Shown: positions 16,238-25,921, numbered from the stretch's first letter. The stretch is 64,000 nt of DNA from a bacterium (GCA_919901855.1 CAKKQC010000010.1:62001-126000), one strand, 5' to 3'. The notes: generated by a model not told the origin, from the sequence alone. Translations and numbers: made by a program.

Positions 16238-18475
16238 GTGGCCACAGTCCGTGCCTTCGGTCGCGGCACCGCCCGTCGGGCCGCGTTCGTTTTCTTCCTC
16301 TGTTCCGGCTTCTGCTCCCTCGTCTACGAGGTCGTCTGGCTGAGACTGGCGTACGCGGCTTTCGGTGTCAACACGGAGGTCATGTCCGTGGTGATCTCCG
16401 TCTTCATGGGCGGGCTCGCGCTCGGGTCCTGGTGGGGGGGGCGGTGGATTGGATCGCTGGCCCGGGGCAGGTCGGCGCTGTGGTTCTACGCCGCCGCCGA
16501 GGTCGTGATCGGCGCGGGGGCCTTCGTCGTGCCTCTGGCGTTCGACGCCTCCCGGCGCCTCCTGCTGGCCCACGGCCCGGCTGACGCGCCCGCCTACCTT
16601 GCCAGCTCGGCCTTCCTGCTGGCCCTGAGCCTCCTGCCGTGGTGCCTGGCGATGGGCGCCACGTTCCCGTTCGCGATGGCGTTTCTGCGGCAGGCGGGGG
16701 CGGGCGATGAGGGGAGCTTCAGCTACCTCTATCTGGCCAACGTGATCGGCGCGATGACCGGCACGCTGGCGGCTGCGCTCTTCCTCGTCGAACTGGCTGG
16801 ATTCCGCGGGACGCTTCATATGGCGGCGGGGCTCAACGTCGCCGTCGCCGCATCGGCCGCCTGGCTTGCGACCCGGAGCGTCCGGGGCCGGGCCCCGGAG
16901 ACTGCCCGCCACGCCAGCTCGCCGGCTTTGGCCGGGACGCGCATCTACCCGGTCGTGCTCTTCGTGACCGGATTCACGTCGATGGGGATGGAGGTTGCCT
17001 GGATCCGGAGCTTCACCATCATTCTCGGGAACCAGATCTACTCGTTCGCCTGGCTCCTGGCCGTCTACCTGTTCGCCACCTGGCTCGGGTCCGCGGCGTA
17101 CCGCCGCGACCGCGCAGGGGGGCGCCGTCCGCAGTCGCCCGGTCGTCTGGCGGGGTGGGCCGCCGTCTTCGCGCTCTGGCCCGTCCTCCTCGGCGATCCC
17201 CGCCTCGGTCCGGAACGCCTCCAGGTGCTGATCAGCCTCATGCCCTTCTGCTTCGTCCTCGGGTACCTGACGCCGCGCCTAGTGGATATGCGGTCCGCAG
17301 GCCGTCCGGCGGAGGCGGGCCGCGCCTACGCATGGAACATTCTGGGATGCATCCTCGGCCCGGTGGCCGCCTCCTACGGGCTCCTGCCGCGCTGGGGCGC
17401 CCAGGCGACGCTGGCCATCCTCGCCGTGCCGTACCTCGTGCTGGCCCCCGTGCTGACGGGCTGGAAGGCATGGCGGCTCCTCGACGGCGCCCTCGCCGGC
17501 GCGGCGGCCGCATGCTTCGTCGGCGCGACCGGCTTCTCCCTCAGCTTCGACGGCGCCGTGGGCTCGGACCATCCGCCCGTGCGCCTCCTCCGGGACGCCA
17601 CGGCCACGGTGGTGGCCTGCGGGCAGGGCACGGACAAGGACCTCTACACCAACGGCCTCGGGTTGACGCGGATGACGCCCGTCACCAAGATCATGGCGCA
17701 CCTGCCCATGGTCTGCCTGACCCGCCCGCCGGAGGCGGTCGCGGTCATCTGCCTGGGCATGGGCACGACCTTCCGGTCCATGGCGAGGTGGGGCGTGGAC
17801 ACGACCGCCGTGGAGCTCGTGCCGAGCGTTAAGGAGGTCTTCGGCTTCTTCCACCCGGACGGCCCGGCGCTCGAACGCGACCCGCGGTTCCGGGTGATCA
17901 TCGACGACGGCCGGCGGTTCCTGATGCGCACGGGCCGGCGGTTCGACGTGATCACCGTGGACCCGCCGCCGCCGGTCGAAGCGGCGGTGTCGAGTCTGCT
18001 CTATTCGACCGAGTTCTACGTGCTGGCCAGGTCCCGGCTCAAGCCCGGCGGAATCCTCCAGCAGTGGTATCCCGAGGGCGAGATCGCGGGCGGTCAGGCG
18101 ACCCTGCGGGCCCTCCGTGGCGTTTTCCCCCATGTGCGCGCCTTCCGCTCCTGGCTCGGGAAGGGTGTGCATTTCCTGGCGTCCGAGCATGAAATCGTCC
18201 TGCCCGGCGAGGCCGTGATCCGCGACCGCATGCCGCCCGCGGCCCGGGCGGACCTCGTCGAGTGGGGGCGTCCGGCCAGCCTGCGCGAGTTCGCCCGGGG
18301 CATGCCGGGGCTGGAAGTCGAGGTCGCGGGCCTGCTGGACCCCGACTCCGCGTTCGAGCTGACCGACGACCGCCCGCGCAACGAGTACTACCTGGTCCGG
18401 AGATTGCGGCGGTGGATCTCGCGCACGCCCCCGGGCCCGGTCGAGCTCCGCTGGCCGTGGTCGCCGGCTCCCTGA
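16238..18475 (+). CDS. Polytopic membrane protein with C-terminal spermidine-synthase-like domain
   Basis: A 745-residue fusion. The first 430 residues hold about twelve helices resembling an MFS-like or SpeE-associated membrane domain (FFLCSGFCSLVYEVVWLRL is the typical start). The last 270 residues have the aminopropyltransferase/methyltransferase fold: CLGMGTTFRS nucleotide loop, acidic E in TAVELVPSV, the IIDDGRRFL box and TVDPPPPVEAAVSSLLYSTEFY, where the Asp aligns with the catalytic one. Such fusions are common in environmental bacteria but the substrate is unknown. Starts GTG 16238 and TTG 16232 are both possible. It converges with the next gene, with only 10 nt between stops. Confidence 0.75.
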   Translation: MATVRAFGRGTARRAAFVFFLCSGFCSLVYEVVWLRLAYAAFGVNTEVMSVVISVFMGGLALGSWWGGRWIGSLARGRSALWFYAAAEVVIGAGAFVVPLAFDASRRLLLAHGPADAPAYLASSAFLLALSLLPWCLAMGATFPFAMAFLRQAGAGDEGSFSYLYLANVIGAMTGTLAAALFLVELAGFRGTLHMAAGLNVAVAASAAWLATRSVRGRAPETARHASSPALAGTRIYPVVLFVTGFTSMGMEVAWIRSFTIILGNQIYSFAWLLAVYLFATWLGSAAYRRDRAGGRRPQSPGRLAGWAAVFALWPVLLGDPRLGPERLQVLISLMPFCFVLGYLTPRLVDMRSAGRPAEAGRAYAWNILGCILGPVAASYGLLPRWGAQATLAILAVPYLVLAPVLTGWKAWRLLDGALAGAAAACFVGATGFSLSFDGAVGSDHPPVRLLRDATATVVACGQGTDKDLYTNGLGLTRMTPVTKIMAHLPMVCLTRPPEAVAVICLGMGTTFRSMARWGVDTTAVELVPSVKEVFGFFHPDGPALERDPRFRVIIDDGRRFLMRTGRRFDVITVDPPPPVEAAVSSLLYSTEFYVLARSRLKPGGILQQWYPEGEIAGGQATLRALRGVFPHVRAFRSWLGKGVHFLASEHEIVLPGEAVIRDRMPPAARADLVEWGRPASLREFARGMPGLEVEVAGLLDPDSAFELTDDRPRNEYYLVRRLRRWISRTPPGPVELRWPWSPAP

Positions 18476-18485
18476 TCGACCGGCC

Positions 18486-20468
18486 TCAGGGGGGCAGGAC
18501 GTAGAGGCCCGGGCGGCCCGTGATCAGCGAGACCACGGTCCAGACCGAGGCGATCAGGGATTCCCCCAGGATCAGCCCCAGGAAGAACGGCAGGGCGCGC
18601 CGATAGGCGGTCGCGCCGCCGAACGTCATCGCGCACCACTTCGCCAGCCAGCCCAGGAAGATCGAGAACCAGATGGCCGCGATGGCCCAGGTGCCGCACA
18701 TGATGAACCCGAACGGCGTGAGCGGCCACCACAGGAACCGGGCGCGCAGGAACAGCATTCCGGCCGCCAGCGCCGCCCCGATTCCGGCGTGCGCGACGGA
18801 CACGGGGAGGATCCGGACGCGACCGGCGGCCAGCCAGTCGTACGTACGGGGAGACTTCTGGTGGCCGACGAGGTTTCCGAAGTAGCCCTGCTGCATCTGG
18901 AGGTTAGCGAAGTCGTCGCCGTTCACGCCGCCGTACTTGTAGCAGGTCGTGATGCGACCGGCCGCCGAGGCCAGGATGGCGACGACGACCGTCACGCCGA
19001 ACACGGCGAGGACGCGGCCCGCGTGCAGCCGCGCGAGGGTCGCGGCGCGGACGCCGTTCATGAGGTAGGGCATCAGGATCTCGCGCAGCGTGTGCATGAG
19101 CACGCCCTTCTGCATCGTGAGCCCGACCAGCGTTCGCGGGCCCATCCAACCGGAGGGCACCAGTCCCGTAGCCACGTCGTAGGCGGCCACATCGCTCACG
19201 ACGAAGAGGAGCCCGGCCTCCGCCACCAGCCGCGTGAGCACGAGCAGGACGCAGAGGAAGAGGATGATCGCGGCGACGGCTGCCCACCACACCACGCCCG
19301 CGGCCATCAGCCACGCAACCATCCCGGCGACGCCGCCGGCGGCCAGGACGAGCGTGAGCCGGGCCGGGAGCAGGTCGTCGCCCGCCCGGCCTCCCCACGC
19401 GTCCCGGAGCCATCGCGCCAGGGACGCGCGCGCCGACCACGTGAGGAAGCCCGCGATCGTGACGATGGCCCCCGCGGCCTCGTGCACGGACACCTGCCGC
19501 CACCAGTCGCTGTAGAACCCGCCCTCGCCCCCGGCTCCAGCCCACGCGATCCAGACGTAGCTCAGCTTGTAGAGGACGAAGAATACCCAGAACGACAGCG
19601 AGACTTCGGTCGAGAGGAGAAACGTGAGCCCGATTATCGAGAAGTACACGTTCGCGTCCGCGAGGTCGAACTCGCTCCACGGCCGGTCGGGGAACAGCCC
19701 GTACGTGGACCAGCCGAGCTGGATCGCGGGGAGGGCGGGGTAGTACGACCGCAGCCCGTTCACGCCGAGCACGAGGATGGGCACGGCGGCGCCGAGCCAG
19801 ACCGTGGGGGTAGTCAGGAACGCGTTCAGCCGCCTCCCCTCGGCGGGTTCCCGGGTCATCTCGAGCGGCAGGTAGACGATCGGGAAGATGAGCCGCTCGC
19901 GGTCCGCCCACTGCCGGAAGAAGAGCGACGTGAGCGCGAACATGGCGCCGTACAGGAGGAGCGCGAACGCGGACCAGACCGCGAGCGGCCGCAGCCACAG
20001 CCCCCAGGGAATCGACCGGTCCTTCGGGAGCCCCTCGAAGAACCAGCGCGCCGCGGAGCTGTTCGGGTCCCGCGTGACGACCATCCAGGCCGGCAGGTGC
20101 GGGAGCAGGTACGTGTCGTACCCGTTCGCGTTCGTGGCGTAGTACGCGGGGCCGACCAGCCAGCCGGGCAGGTACCGCATGAGCCCGGACGCCCCGATTC
20201 CCCCCGCGACCCCGATCATGCCCCACACGAGCAGGAGTTCGCCCTGCCCGAACCGCATCCGGGCGGGCACGAACGCGTTGAACCCCAGGATCATGGCGAG
20301 CAGGACGCCGACGCCGGCGGTGGGCAGGTGGTTGCCCATGAGCAGCGTGTTGCGCAGGTAGTAGTCGTTGTAGTTCATGACGAGGTTCATCGCCACCGCG
20401 CACAGCAGTCCGAGGCACACGGCCCGCGCCGTCACGGGTGATCCGGCGCTTCTTCTATCGTCATTCAC
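18486..20468 (-). CDS. Polytopic membrane protein, DUF6785/DUF6784-like (OPT-related)
   Basis: A 660-residue protein with about 14 helices. Sequence patterns such as GELLLVWGMIGV, the GPAYYATNANGYDTYLLPHLPAWM segment and the EAGLLFVVSDVA region recall the DUF6785/6784 proteins of planctomycetes and armatimonads, which are distantly related to oligopeptide transporters. Transport is likely; the substrate is unknown. The GTG start lies 6 nt after TATAAT on the minus strand (20475-20480), so the message is probably leaderless. It is divergent from the DUF4832-MttB operon, with which such genes often occur. Confidence 0.65.
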   Translation of the reverse strand: MNDDRRSAGSPVTARAVCLGLLCAVAMNLVMNYNDYYLRNTLLMGNHLPTAGVGVLLAMILGFNAFVPARMRFGQGELLLVWGMIGVAGGIGASGLMRYLPGWLVGPAYYATNANGYDTYLLPHLPAWMVVTRDPNSSAARWFFEGLPKDRSIPWGLWLRPLAVWSAFALLLYGAMFALTSLFFRQWADRERLIFPIVYLPLEMTREPAEGRRLNAFLTTPTVWLGAAVPILVLGVNGLRSYYPALPAIQLGWSTYGLFPDRPWSEFDLADANVYFSIIGLTFLLSTEVSLSFWVFFVLYKLSYVWIAWAGAGGEGGFYSDWWRQVSVHEAAGAIVTIAGFLTWSARASLARWLRDAWGGRAGDDLLPARLTLVLAAGGVAGMVAWLMAAGVVWWAAVAAIILFLCVLLVLTRLVAEAGLLFVVSDVAAYDVATGLVPSGWMGPRTLVGLTMQKGVLMHTLREILMPYLMNGVRAATLARLHAGRVLAVFGVTVVVAILASAAGRITTCYKYGGVNGDDFANLQMQQGYFGNLVGHQKSPRTYDWLAAGRVRILPVSVAHAGIGAALAAGMLFLRARFLWWPLTPFGFIMCGTWAIAAIWFSIFLGWLAKWCAMTFGGATAYRRALPFFLGLILGESLIASVWTVVSLITGRPGLYVLPP

Positions 20469-20474
20469 GGCGTC

Positions 20475-20480
20475 ATTATA
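20475..20480 (-). promoter_or_regulatory. -10 box (TATAAT), leaderless promoter candidate
   Basis: A perfect TATAAT on the minus strand ends six bases before the GTG start at 20468. With the usual 6-7 nt to the transcription start, the mRNA would begin at or next to the start codon. Confidence 0.55.
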
Positions 20481-20539
20481 AGGGCGTCGGCGTCGGCCTT
20501 CGCCGGACCTTGCCGCCGAAGCGGCGGTACGATGGGGGC

Positions 20540-21916
20540 GTGATCAGGGAACCCGTCCACAAGGCCCGGCCGCCGGAACTCCGGGTCCCGCTCCTCCTGA
20601 ACCCCGGCAAGGGATGCGCCACCTTCCAGCGGTTCAACGGCGATCCCCTCAACCCCGGGGAGGCGTGGTCCGAGGAGGGCCCGCTTACATTCCCCCACGC
20701 CGACACGTGGGTTGCCGAGGGCTACCTACCCTCGACCGTCGCCTACTGCCGGTGGTTCTGGCACGTCCTCGAACCGGAGCCGGGGCGGATCGATTTCGAT
20801 ATGGTCGAAGGCGCGCTCGTCGCCGCGAAGGCCCGCGGCCAGTCCCTGCAAGTCCGGCTCATGCCGTTCGGCTCCCTTCACCAGCCCCAGCTCCCGGCGT
20901 GGTACCAGGCCAAGCATCCGCCGACGATGGCGAAGACGGACCCGCCGGGCGGCCGCAGCCACCTCGAGCCCGACCACGACAGCCCGGAGTATTTCGACGC
21001 GTGGGGCCGCGTGATCGCCGAGTTCGGCCGCCGGTTCGACGGCCATCCGGATCTCGAGAGCGTGGACCTCGCCTTCCTCGGGCCCTGGGGCGAGGGCGCG
21101 GGCGACGCGAAGCGCGAGACCGTGGACCGGTTCGTGGACCTCTACGTCCAGTCACATCCGAAGACGCTCCTGCTCGCGAACACGGACGGATACCAGTTCG
21201 AGTGCGGGGCCGCGCGCGGGTGCGGGTGGCGGTGCGACTGCTTCGGCGACCTGCGGGGGCGCAAGGAGGCGGCGGGGAAGCCCTACCTCGCCTGGAACCA
21301 TACTTACGAGTTCTACCCGCAGGCCGTGGCCGCGGCGTTGGCCGCGGACGTGTGGCGAACCCGGCCGATCACGTTCGAGACCTGTGCCACGCCGCTCGGG
21401 TGGCGGAACAAGTGGTACGCGGGGATCGAGGACCTCGAGTTCATGCTCGCGCAGGGGCTCAAGTTCCACGCCTCGGTCTTCATGCCCAAGTCCTCGCCGA
21501 TCCCGGCCGAGTACCTGGACCCGCTGGCCGTGTTCTGCGACGCGATGGGGTACCGGTTCGTGCTCCGCCAGGCGCGGTGGCAGGGCGCCGTCGAGCGCGG
21601 CGGCACCATGGACCTCGAGCTCTGGATCGAGAACACGGGCACCGCGCCGGTCTACCGCGACTACCGCCTCGCCTTCCGGATCGAGAGCGCGGGCGCGGAG
21701 GCGGTCGTGCCCGTCGAGGGCGAAGCTAGGGGTTGGCTTCCGGGCGACGCGATCATCGAGCGCACGGTCTCCGTGCCCCGCGGCCTGCCCGCGGGCGCCG
21801 CGCGGCTCTCGGCGGGGCTCGTCCGGCCGGGCGAGGCCGTTCCAGCCGTCCGGTTCGCGAACGCGGGGACGGACGCCGACGGCTGGTTGCCGCTGGGCGA
21901 GGTCCGCGTCGCATGA
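20540..21916 (+). CDS. Glycoside-hydrolase-like TIM barrel protein with DUF4832-type C-terminal domain
   Basis: A 458-residue protein without signal peptide. Residues 1-330 look like a (beta/alpha)8 barrel of the beta-galactosidase type: NPGKGCATFQRF start, YCRWFWHVLEPEPGRIDF (as in GH42-like proteins), DLAFLGPWGEG and a late FETCATPLGW strand. Residues 350-458 are a beta-sandwich (WIENTGTAPVYRDYRLAFRI) like DUF4832. Enzyme activity is not proven for this family. The GTG start at 20540 follows GGGGG. Its stop overlaps the next ATG (ATGA), linking it to the MttB homologue. Confidence 0.65.
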   Translation: MIREPVHKARPPELRVPLLLNPGKGCATFQRFNGDPLNPGEAWSEEGPLTFPHADTWVAEGYLPSTVAYCRWFWHVLEPEPGRIDFDMVEGALVAAKARGQSLQVRLMPFGSLHQPQLPAWYQAKHPPTMAKTDPPGGRSHLEPDHDSPEYFDAWGRVIAEFGRRFDGHPDLESVDLAFLGPWGEGAGDAKRETVDRFVDLYVQSHPKTLLLANTDGYQFECGAARGCGWRCDCFGDLRGRKEAAGKPYLAWNHTYEFYPQAVAAALAADVWRTRPITFETCATPLGWRNKWYAGIEDLEFMLAQGLKFHASVFMPKSSPIPAEYLDPLAVFCDAMGYRFVLRQARWQGAVERGGTMDLELWIENTGTAPVYRDYRLAFRIESAGAEAVVPVEGEARGWLPGDAIIERTVSVPRGLPAGAARLSAGLVRPGEAVPAVRFANAGTDADGWLPLGEVRVA

Positions 21917-23349
21917 AGCGGATCCGGTACGAGCTCGCGGGCGGGCCGGACGCGCGGGACCTGGAGGCGGTGCGTGGGCAGGTCCTCGAGGTCCTCGAGA
22001 AGGTGGGCGTGGACTGTCCCCACGAACGGACGCTCAACCGGCTGGCGGGCGACACCGGGATCCGCGTGGACGGGAGCCGCGTGTACTTCGCCCCGTCCCT
22101 CGTGGACGCGACCATCGAGGCGTTCCGCCGCGCCGGGCCGCAGCGGGCGGTGCCCGACGAGGTGACCATCGGGGGGCCGTGGAACTGCTTCAACATCGAG
22201 GACATGGAGACCGGCCGGGTCCGGGCTTCCACCTCCCGCGATGTCCGCGAGATGTTCAAGCTCCTGTATGCCGCCGGGGGCGGGCCCGTCATGCTCGGGG
22301 CGGTCCGGGGCGGCCCCGTCAGTCCGGTCTTTCCGGCCGATATCCCGGGGCCCCTCCAGGTCCTTTACGTCGAGAAGGCGGGGATCGAGCTCACGCGGAC
22401 GACCGGGTCCCTGCTCGAGTTCGGCGACGAGCGGATGGAGGAGATCGCGATCGAGATGCATAAGGCCGCCGGCCGACGCTACCGGATGATGGTCGAGTTC
22501 CCGATCAGCCCGCTCCGGTTCAACCCCCGGGGACTGGACAAGATCTGGACCTACCGGGACCGGACGGATATCGATCTTTACGCCGCGGCGGCCCCGATCC
22601 CGCAGGCCGGCGCCACCGCCCCGCGCGTCCTGCCGGGCGGGATCGTGCAGTCCGTGGCCGAGACCTACGCGGGCGCCATCACCGTGGACCGGATCACGGA
22701 GGGGCGCATCCCCGTCCGGCCCGAGTTCCGGCTCGAGATCTCGGACCTCCGGACGATGACCACCGCCTTCGGGGGCGCGCCCGAGTACCTGGTCACGCAG
22801 ATGGCGATGCGGGACGTCTACCGGTACTTCACCGGGAACCCGCGGATCGAGTGCTGTTTCCAGACCAACGCCAAGCGGTGCGACCTCCAGGCCATGATGG
22901 AGAAGACCTCGTGGGTGGTCGTCCACGCGCTCGGAGGCTTCCGCGACTTCTGGTTCGGCGCCGGCCAGCTCTCGATGGACGAGGTCTTCAGCCCGGCCCA
23001 GTTCGTGATCGACCTCGAGCTCGGCCGCTATGCCGCCCGCCTCGTCCGGGGCGTGGCCTGGGACGACGAGCCGGGGGCGGCCTTTCGCGTGATCGCGGAG
23101 GCGGCGCCGGGCGGCGACTACCTCACCCACGACAGCACGATGGGGGCGCTGGGAGACCTCCACGAGTCCGACCTCTTCCCGCGGACGAGCGTGGCGCAGT
23201 GGCGCGAGGCGGGGGAGCCGGATCTCAGGGATCGCGCGATCGCGAAGGCGAAGGCCCTGATCGCGGGGCACGACCACCGGCTGGACGAGCGGGTCCAGCG
23301 CGAACTCGACCGCCTATGGGCGAAGGCGCAGGCGTTGGCGGGCGGTTGA
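21913..23349 (+). CDS. MttB-family methyltransferase (non-pyrrolysine)
   Basis: A 478-residue member of the trimethylamine methyltransferase superfamily (COG5598), with the family hallmarks VLEKVGVDCPHERTLNRLA, FNIEDMETG and a TIM-barrel core. The frame has no internal amber codon, so it is not a pyrrolysine enzyme; the characterised non-Pyl member MtgB demethylates glycine betaine to a corrinoid protein. No corrinoid protein gene lies next to it, so substrate and acceptor are open. It is translationally coupled (ATGA) to the DUF4832 gene. The ATG at 21913 is well supported by that overlap. Confidence 0.8.
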   Translation: MKRIRYELAGGPDARDLEAVRGQVLEVLEKVGVDCPHERTLNRLAGDTGIRVDGSRVYFAPSLVDATIEAFRRAGPQRAVPDEVTIGGPWNCFNIEDMETGRVRASTSRDVREMFKLLYAAGGGPVMLGAVRGGPVSPVFPADIPGPLQVLYVEKAGIELTRTTGSLLEFGDERMEEIAIEMHKAAGRRYRMMVEFPISPLRFNPRGLDKIWTYRDRTDIDLYAAAAPIPQAGATAPRVLPGGIVQSVAETYAGAITVDRITEGRIPVRPEFRLEISDLRTMTTAFGGAPEYLVTQMAMRDVYRYFTGNPRIECCFQTNAKRCDLQAMMEKTSWVVVHALGGFRDFWFGAGQLSMDEVFSPAQFVIDLELGRYAARLVRGVAWDDEPGAAFRVIAEAAPGGDYLTHDSTMGALGDLHESDLFPRTSVAQWREAGEPDLRDRAIAKAKALIAGHDHRLDERVQRELDRLWAKAQALAGG

Positions 23350-23387
23350 GCGTCCCCGCCGTCCCGCCTGCTACCATTGACCGAGCC

Positions 23388-24887
23388 ATGGGCCGGTTAC
23401 TGCTCCGACTCTTCCTCGCCGTCTTCGTCGTATTCGCTTTCCTCCCGTCCCGGGCCGGGTGGGCGATGGGAACCCGGATGCGCCAGCCCAATATCGTCTT
23501 TATCCTCGCGGACGACCTCGGGTGGGCCGATCTCGGCTGTTACGGCAACCGCATCTTCGAGACTCCGAACATCGACGGGCTCGCGCGGTCGGGCGTCCGG
23601 TTCACGGAGGCCCACGTCTGCACCGTCTGCATGCCCTCCCGGGTCGGGATCCTGACCGGCAAGAACCCGACCCGGCTCGCCAGCCTGTACGGCGCCACCG
23701 AGCCCTGCCGCGCCACGCCCTGGGATTCCCTCCCGCCGGGGGAGGTCACGTACGCGGAGGCGCTCGCCGCCGCCGGGTACGCAACCGGACACGTGGGCAA
23801 GTGGGGCGTCCGGCACTGGCAGGACCGGGGGGAGCGCGACCGGGGCTTCGCGTGGTGCGCGTTCACCGAGGACTGGTACTTCCTGCCGAACTACCGGTAC
23901 CCGTTCTTCACCGGCGAGAACCACTTCCTCGACCTGGCGCCGGCCGAGGACCCCGGGTACCTCGTCGACGCCATGACGGCGAAGGCGGAGGCGTTCCTTA
24001 CCGAGCACCGGGACCGGCCGTTCCTGCTCACGCTCTCGCATTTCGCGGTCCACACGCCGATCGCGAACCAGGGCAAGCCGGAGCTGGCCGCCCGGATCCG
24101 GGAGCGGGCGAAGGCCGCGGGGGTCACGGTCACGCCCGACTACGGCGCGATCGTCGAGAGCCTGGACGCGAGCACGGGCCGGATCCTGGCCACGCTCCGG
24201 AAGCTGGGCCTCGAGGAGCGCACCGTCGTGGTCTTCCTCTCCGACAACGGGGGCGAGTGGAACCCCGAGACTCCCGGCGGCTTGGCCGTCACGTCGAACG
24301 CGCCCCTGCGCGGGGGGAAGGCGACCGTGTACGAGGGCGGGATCCGGGTCCCCCTGATCGTGCGGTGGCCGGGGACGGTGAAGCCGGGGACCGTCACCGC
24401 GGCGCTGACCGCGGTCGAGGACGTCTACCCGACCCTCCTGGGGATCGCGGGCGTCCCGGTACCGGCGAAGCAGAAGATCGACGGCGTCAGCCTCGTCCCC
24501 GTGCTCGACGGGTCGCGGGCGAGCGTCCGGGAGACGATGTTCACCCAGTGGGAGGGCGCGGTCGCGCGCCGGGGGCCGTGGAAGCTGATCGAGTACCCGC
24601 CGTACGTCCCCACGGCCGCCGAGATCGAATCCGGCCGCGCGAAGGCGGCGAAGAAGGGCAAGCCGTACACGCCGCCGGAACCCAGGCGGTTCGCGCTCGA
24701 GCTCTACAACCTCGCCGACGACCTCGGGGAGACGCACGACCTCTCGGCCGGGCAGCCCGGGATCGTCCGCGACCTGCGCCGCGAGCTCCACGCGTGGATG
24801 AAGGCCATGGTCGGCGAGGCGCAATACTCCCTGGACCGTCCGCGCGCGGACGCGAAGGCGCAGGGCCAGACCTACCCCGATCCCTGA
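23388..24887 (+). CDS. Secreted formylglycine-dependent sulfatase
   Basis: A 499-residue arylsulfatase-type enzyme with a signal peptide (residues 1-26). It has the metal-binding D42-D43 (FILADDLGWADLG) and the sulfatase signature C81-M-P-S-R85-V-G-I-L-T-G, where Cys81 would be converted to formylglycine. Later boxes (GHVGKWGVRHW, FLSDNGGEW, GGIRVPLIVRWPG) are also present. It would cleave sulfate esters from polysaccharides in the periplasm or outside. No formylglycine-generating enzyme is encoded in the window. TACCAT (23372-23377) lies 10 nt before the ATG. Confidence 0.92.
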   Translation: MGRLLLRLFLAVFVVFAFLPSRAGWAMGTRMRQPNIVFILADDLGWADLGCYGNRIFETPNIDGLARSGVRFTEAHVCTVCMPSRVGILTGKNPTRLASLYGATEPCRATPWDSLPPGEVTYAEALAAAGYATGHVGKWGVRHWQDRGERDRGFAWCAFTEDWYFLPNYRYPFFTGENHFLDLAPAEDPGYLVDAMTAKAEAFLTEHRDRPFLLTLSHFAVHTPIANQGKPELAARIRERAKAAGVTVTPDYGAIVESLDASTGRILATLRKLGLEERTVVVFLSDNGGEWNPETPGGLAVTSNAPLRGGKATVYEGGIRVPLIVRWPGTVKPGTVTAALTAVEDVYPTLLGIAGVPVPAKQKIDGVSLVPVLDGSRASVRETMFTQWEGAVARRGPWKLIEYPPYVPTAAEIESGRAKAAKKGKPYTPPEPRRFALELYNLADDLGETHDLSAGQPGIVRDLRRELHAWMKAMVGEAQYSLDRPRADAKAQGQTYPDP

Positions 24888-24922
24888 CGGGCCCCGCGGA
24901 CTCCGGCGGCCGGGCAACGGGG

Positions 24923-24928
24923 TATAAT
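24923..24928 (+). promoter_or_regulatory. -10 box (TATAAT) of the AraD1/dehydrogenase operon
   Basis: A perfect TATAAT ends 9 nt before the ATG at 24938, leaving no space for a ribosome-binding site in the message. No clear -35 is visible. Confidence 0.55.
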
Positions 24929-24937
24929 CCCTTTCGC

Positions 24938-25921
24938 ATGCGACTGGTCCAGCTTTTCCTCGAGGGCGGCGCGCGCCGCGTGGCGGTCTCCGACGGCGGG
25001 CCGCTCCGGATCATCCGCGGCGTGGCCACGACGATCGAGCTGGGGCGCCGGGCGATCGCGGACGGGACCGGGCTGGCCCTTACGGTCGAGGCGCTCGGGT
25101 TCGACGGAACCGCGGACTGGGACCGGGAGCTCGGGGCGGGCCGGGTACTGCCCCCCGCGGATCATCCCGAGCCGGCCCGGTGTCACGTCACCGGCACCGG
25201 GCTGACCCATCTCGGGAGCGCCGACGCGCGCGCGAAGATGCACGCGACGCTGGCGGCCGGGGATCTCACCGACTCGATGCGGATGTTCAAGCTGGGGCTC
25301 GAGGGCGGCAAGCCGGCGGACGGCGGCGCGGGCGTACAGCCCGAGTGGTTCTACAAGGGCAACGGCCTCTCCGTGGTCCCACCCGGTGGGGCTCTCGTCC
25401 GGCCGTCGTTCGCCCTCGACGGCGGGGACGAGGCCGAGATCTGCGGCGTCTACCTCGTCGGCGACGACGGGACGCCCTGGCGCCTCGGGTTCGCGCTCGG
25501 CAATGAGTTCTCGGACCACGCCATGGAGCGGATCAACTACCTCTACCTCGCCCACTCCAAGCTGCGCGCCTGCGCCTTCGGCCCCGAACTGCTGGTCGGC
25601 GGCCTGCCGGGCAGCGTCCGGGGCCGGGTCGCCGTGGTCCGGAACGGCGCCCCGGTGTGGGAGAGGGAGTTCCTGAGCGGCGAGGAGAACATGACGCACA
25701 CGATCGCGAATCTCGAGGCGCACCACTTCAAGTACCCGTTCTTCCGTCGTCCCGGCGACCTCCACGTGCACTTCTTCGGGACGGGGACGTTCTCGTTCCG
25801 GGACGGGATCGCGGTCGGGGACGGCGACGTGCTCCGGATCGAGTCCGAGGTCTTCGGCCGCCCGCTCGAGAATCCCGTGCGGTTCGACCCCGCGGAGTTC
25901 GTCGCCGTGAGGGCCCTGTGA
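24938..25921 (+). CDS. AraD1/GguC-type fumarylacetoacetate-hydrolase-fold protein
   Basis: A 327-residue cytosolic protein. The segment FALGNEFSDHAMERINYLYLAHSKLRACAFGPELLVG is split here only for length; GNEFSDH and LAHSKLR are the signature of GguC/AraD1 proteins of the FAH superfamily. These act on 2-keto-3-deoxy sugar acids (for example 2-keto-3-deoxy-L-arabonate dehydratase) in non-phosphorylating pentose oxidation. The stop overlaps the GTG of an aldehyde dehydrogenase, which would carry out the next step of that pathway. TATAAT lies 9 nt before the ATG. Confidence 0.8.
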   Translation: MRLVQLFLEGGARRVAVSDGGPLRIIRGVATTIELGRRAIADGTGLALTVEALGFDGTADWDRELGAGRVLPPADHPEPARCHVTGTGLTHLGSADARAKMHATLAAGDLTDSMRMFKLGLEGGKPADGGAGVQPEWFYKGNGLSVVPPGGALVRPSFALDGGDEAEICGVYLVGDDGTPWRLGFALGNEFSDHAMERINYLYLAHSKLRACAFGPELLVGGLPGSVRGRVAVVRNGAPVWEREFLSGEENMTHTIANLEAHHFKYPFFRRPGDLHVHFFGTGTFSFRDGIAVGDGDVLRIESEVFGRPLENPVRFDPAEFVAVRAL

